In this document: in pieces, positions 63,449 to 64,000 of the stretch
How the letters are laid out: each line of letters begins with the position of its first letter
Numbering within the stretch: the stretch's first letter is position 1
Assembly (NCBI GenBank): GCA_030710605.1
Contig: CP092870.1
Coordinates: 13,825,991 to 13,889,990, forward strand
Origin: Cordylochernes scorpioides
Taxonomy: Eukaryota; Arthropoda; Arachnida; Pseudoscorpiones; Chernetidae
Direction: 5' to 3'
Length of the DNA: 64,000 nucleotides
Notes under the pieces: model-generated
Databases searched by the model: none
The model's input: the letters and a program-made list of their open reading frames with translations, nothing else
What the model was told of the DNA's origin: nothing
Made by a program: the position numbers and the translations under genes

Positions 63449-64000
63449 GGCCTTCCAAAAATCCACAAGCCCGATGTTCCCCTCCGACCAATCATATCTT
63501 ACCATCTCTCTCCGGCATATACCCTGTCAAAATTTTTGTCCAACTTCTTGACCCCCCTTCTACAGTCTCCCCCATGGGAATATACCATTGCAAACTCCCC
63601 CTCGTTTGTGTCCTATATCACCAGCCTCACACCTCCCCCCAGGTCCATAATGGTTTCTTTCGATGTAACGTCTCTATATCTCTCACTTGCCCACCCCTTG
63701 ATCATTAGTAGTTTACGCACTTTCCTCGAAAATGCCCCCCTGTTAGACACCCTCACCGCGGAGACGGTTGTCGAGCTCACTTCCATATGCCTAGGCATGT
63801 CCACCTTCACATTTGATACCCAGTTTTTCAAGCAGACCAAGGGCTCCCCCATGGGTAGCCCCCTCTCAACCGTGGTGGCTGAGGTTGTCATGAGGTCACT
63901 GGACCAATGGATCACTTCACGCCATTCTTCAGACATCTTTCTATGGAGGCGGTACATCGATGATACCTTTTGCTTGGTAAGTGAGGTATCTGCCTCTCAC
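63449..64000 (+). pseudogene. PLE-2, 5'-truncated inverted copy (runs off the window)
   Basis: Exact-looking reverse complement of 57877-58428, so the same PLE on the opposite strand. It starts in motif GLPKIHKPDVPLRP and is open through RRYIDDTFCLVSEVSAS to the last base. Whether it is complete at its 3' end cannot be seen. Confidence 0.9.

Overview
The window is AT-rich animal DNA, most likely from an invertebrate. I found no complete host gene, rRNA gene or tRNA gene. Nearly everything identifiable is a transposable element: Ty1/copia and Ty3/gypsy LTR retrotransposons, Penelope-like elements (PLEs) with a GIY-YIG domain, a Tc1-type and a mariner-type DNA transposon, one 5'-truncated LINE, two SINE families and several palindromic repeats. 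The Tc1 protein resembles copies I remember from chelicerates (spiders), but that is weak evidence and I do not name a species.

Layout. 1-10.8 kb: decayed material, with a copia LTR and integrase scrap, a dead mariner, a SINE, two near-perfect palindromes (one a mobile insertion with a 13-bp target duplication) and one exon-like island on the minus strand (2922-3071). 10.88-15.49 kb: copia element Copia-1 (minus), identical LTRs, one amber codon in RNase H. 15.98-23.92 kb: gypsy element B (minus), separate gag and pol, long 3' region, 721-bp LTRs. 24-33.9 kb: SINEs, a solo LTR of the B superfamily (28.0-28.8 kb), palindromic repeats, a truncated LINE. 33.92-35.34 kb: intact Tc1-like transposon with 47-bp inverted repeats. 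35.96-41.86 kb: gypsy element C (minus), identical LTRs but a rearranged pol. 41.89-46.44 kb: element D (minus), a non-autonomous relative of B. 46.4-49.4 kb: short repeats and a GC-rich exon candidate (48953-49266, minus). 49.4-56.04 kb: two solo LTRs and element E (plus), sister of D, packed end to end in TA repeats. 56.1-64.0 kb: PLE territory, with a hammerhead-ribozyme candidate, a PLE scrap, a PLE split by an intact copia element (Copia-2), and a second inverted PLE copy running off the window.

How the parts relate. B encodes Gag, protease, RT, RNase H and integrase. D and E keep B-like LTRs, leader, Gag start and 3' region but no pol, so they presumably depend on an autonomous relative such as B. 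The B/D/E/solo-LTR group inserts in TA repeats with 4-bp TATA or TACA duplications. Its LTR ends carry repeated copies of a tRNA-Ser-like primer-binding motif, as if the LTR had grown outward over the primer site several times; I regard this as the most novel signal here. The second theme is RNA-based mobility: a convincing type I hammerhead in the PLE region, several decayed hammerhead-like repeats, and a dispersed repeat whose GAAA/CTGATGA core is enclosed by a stem with a compensatory base-pair change.
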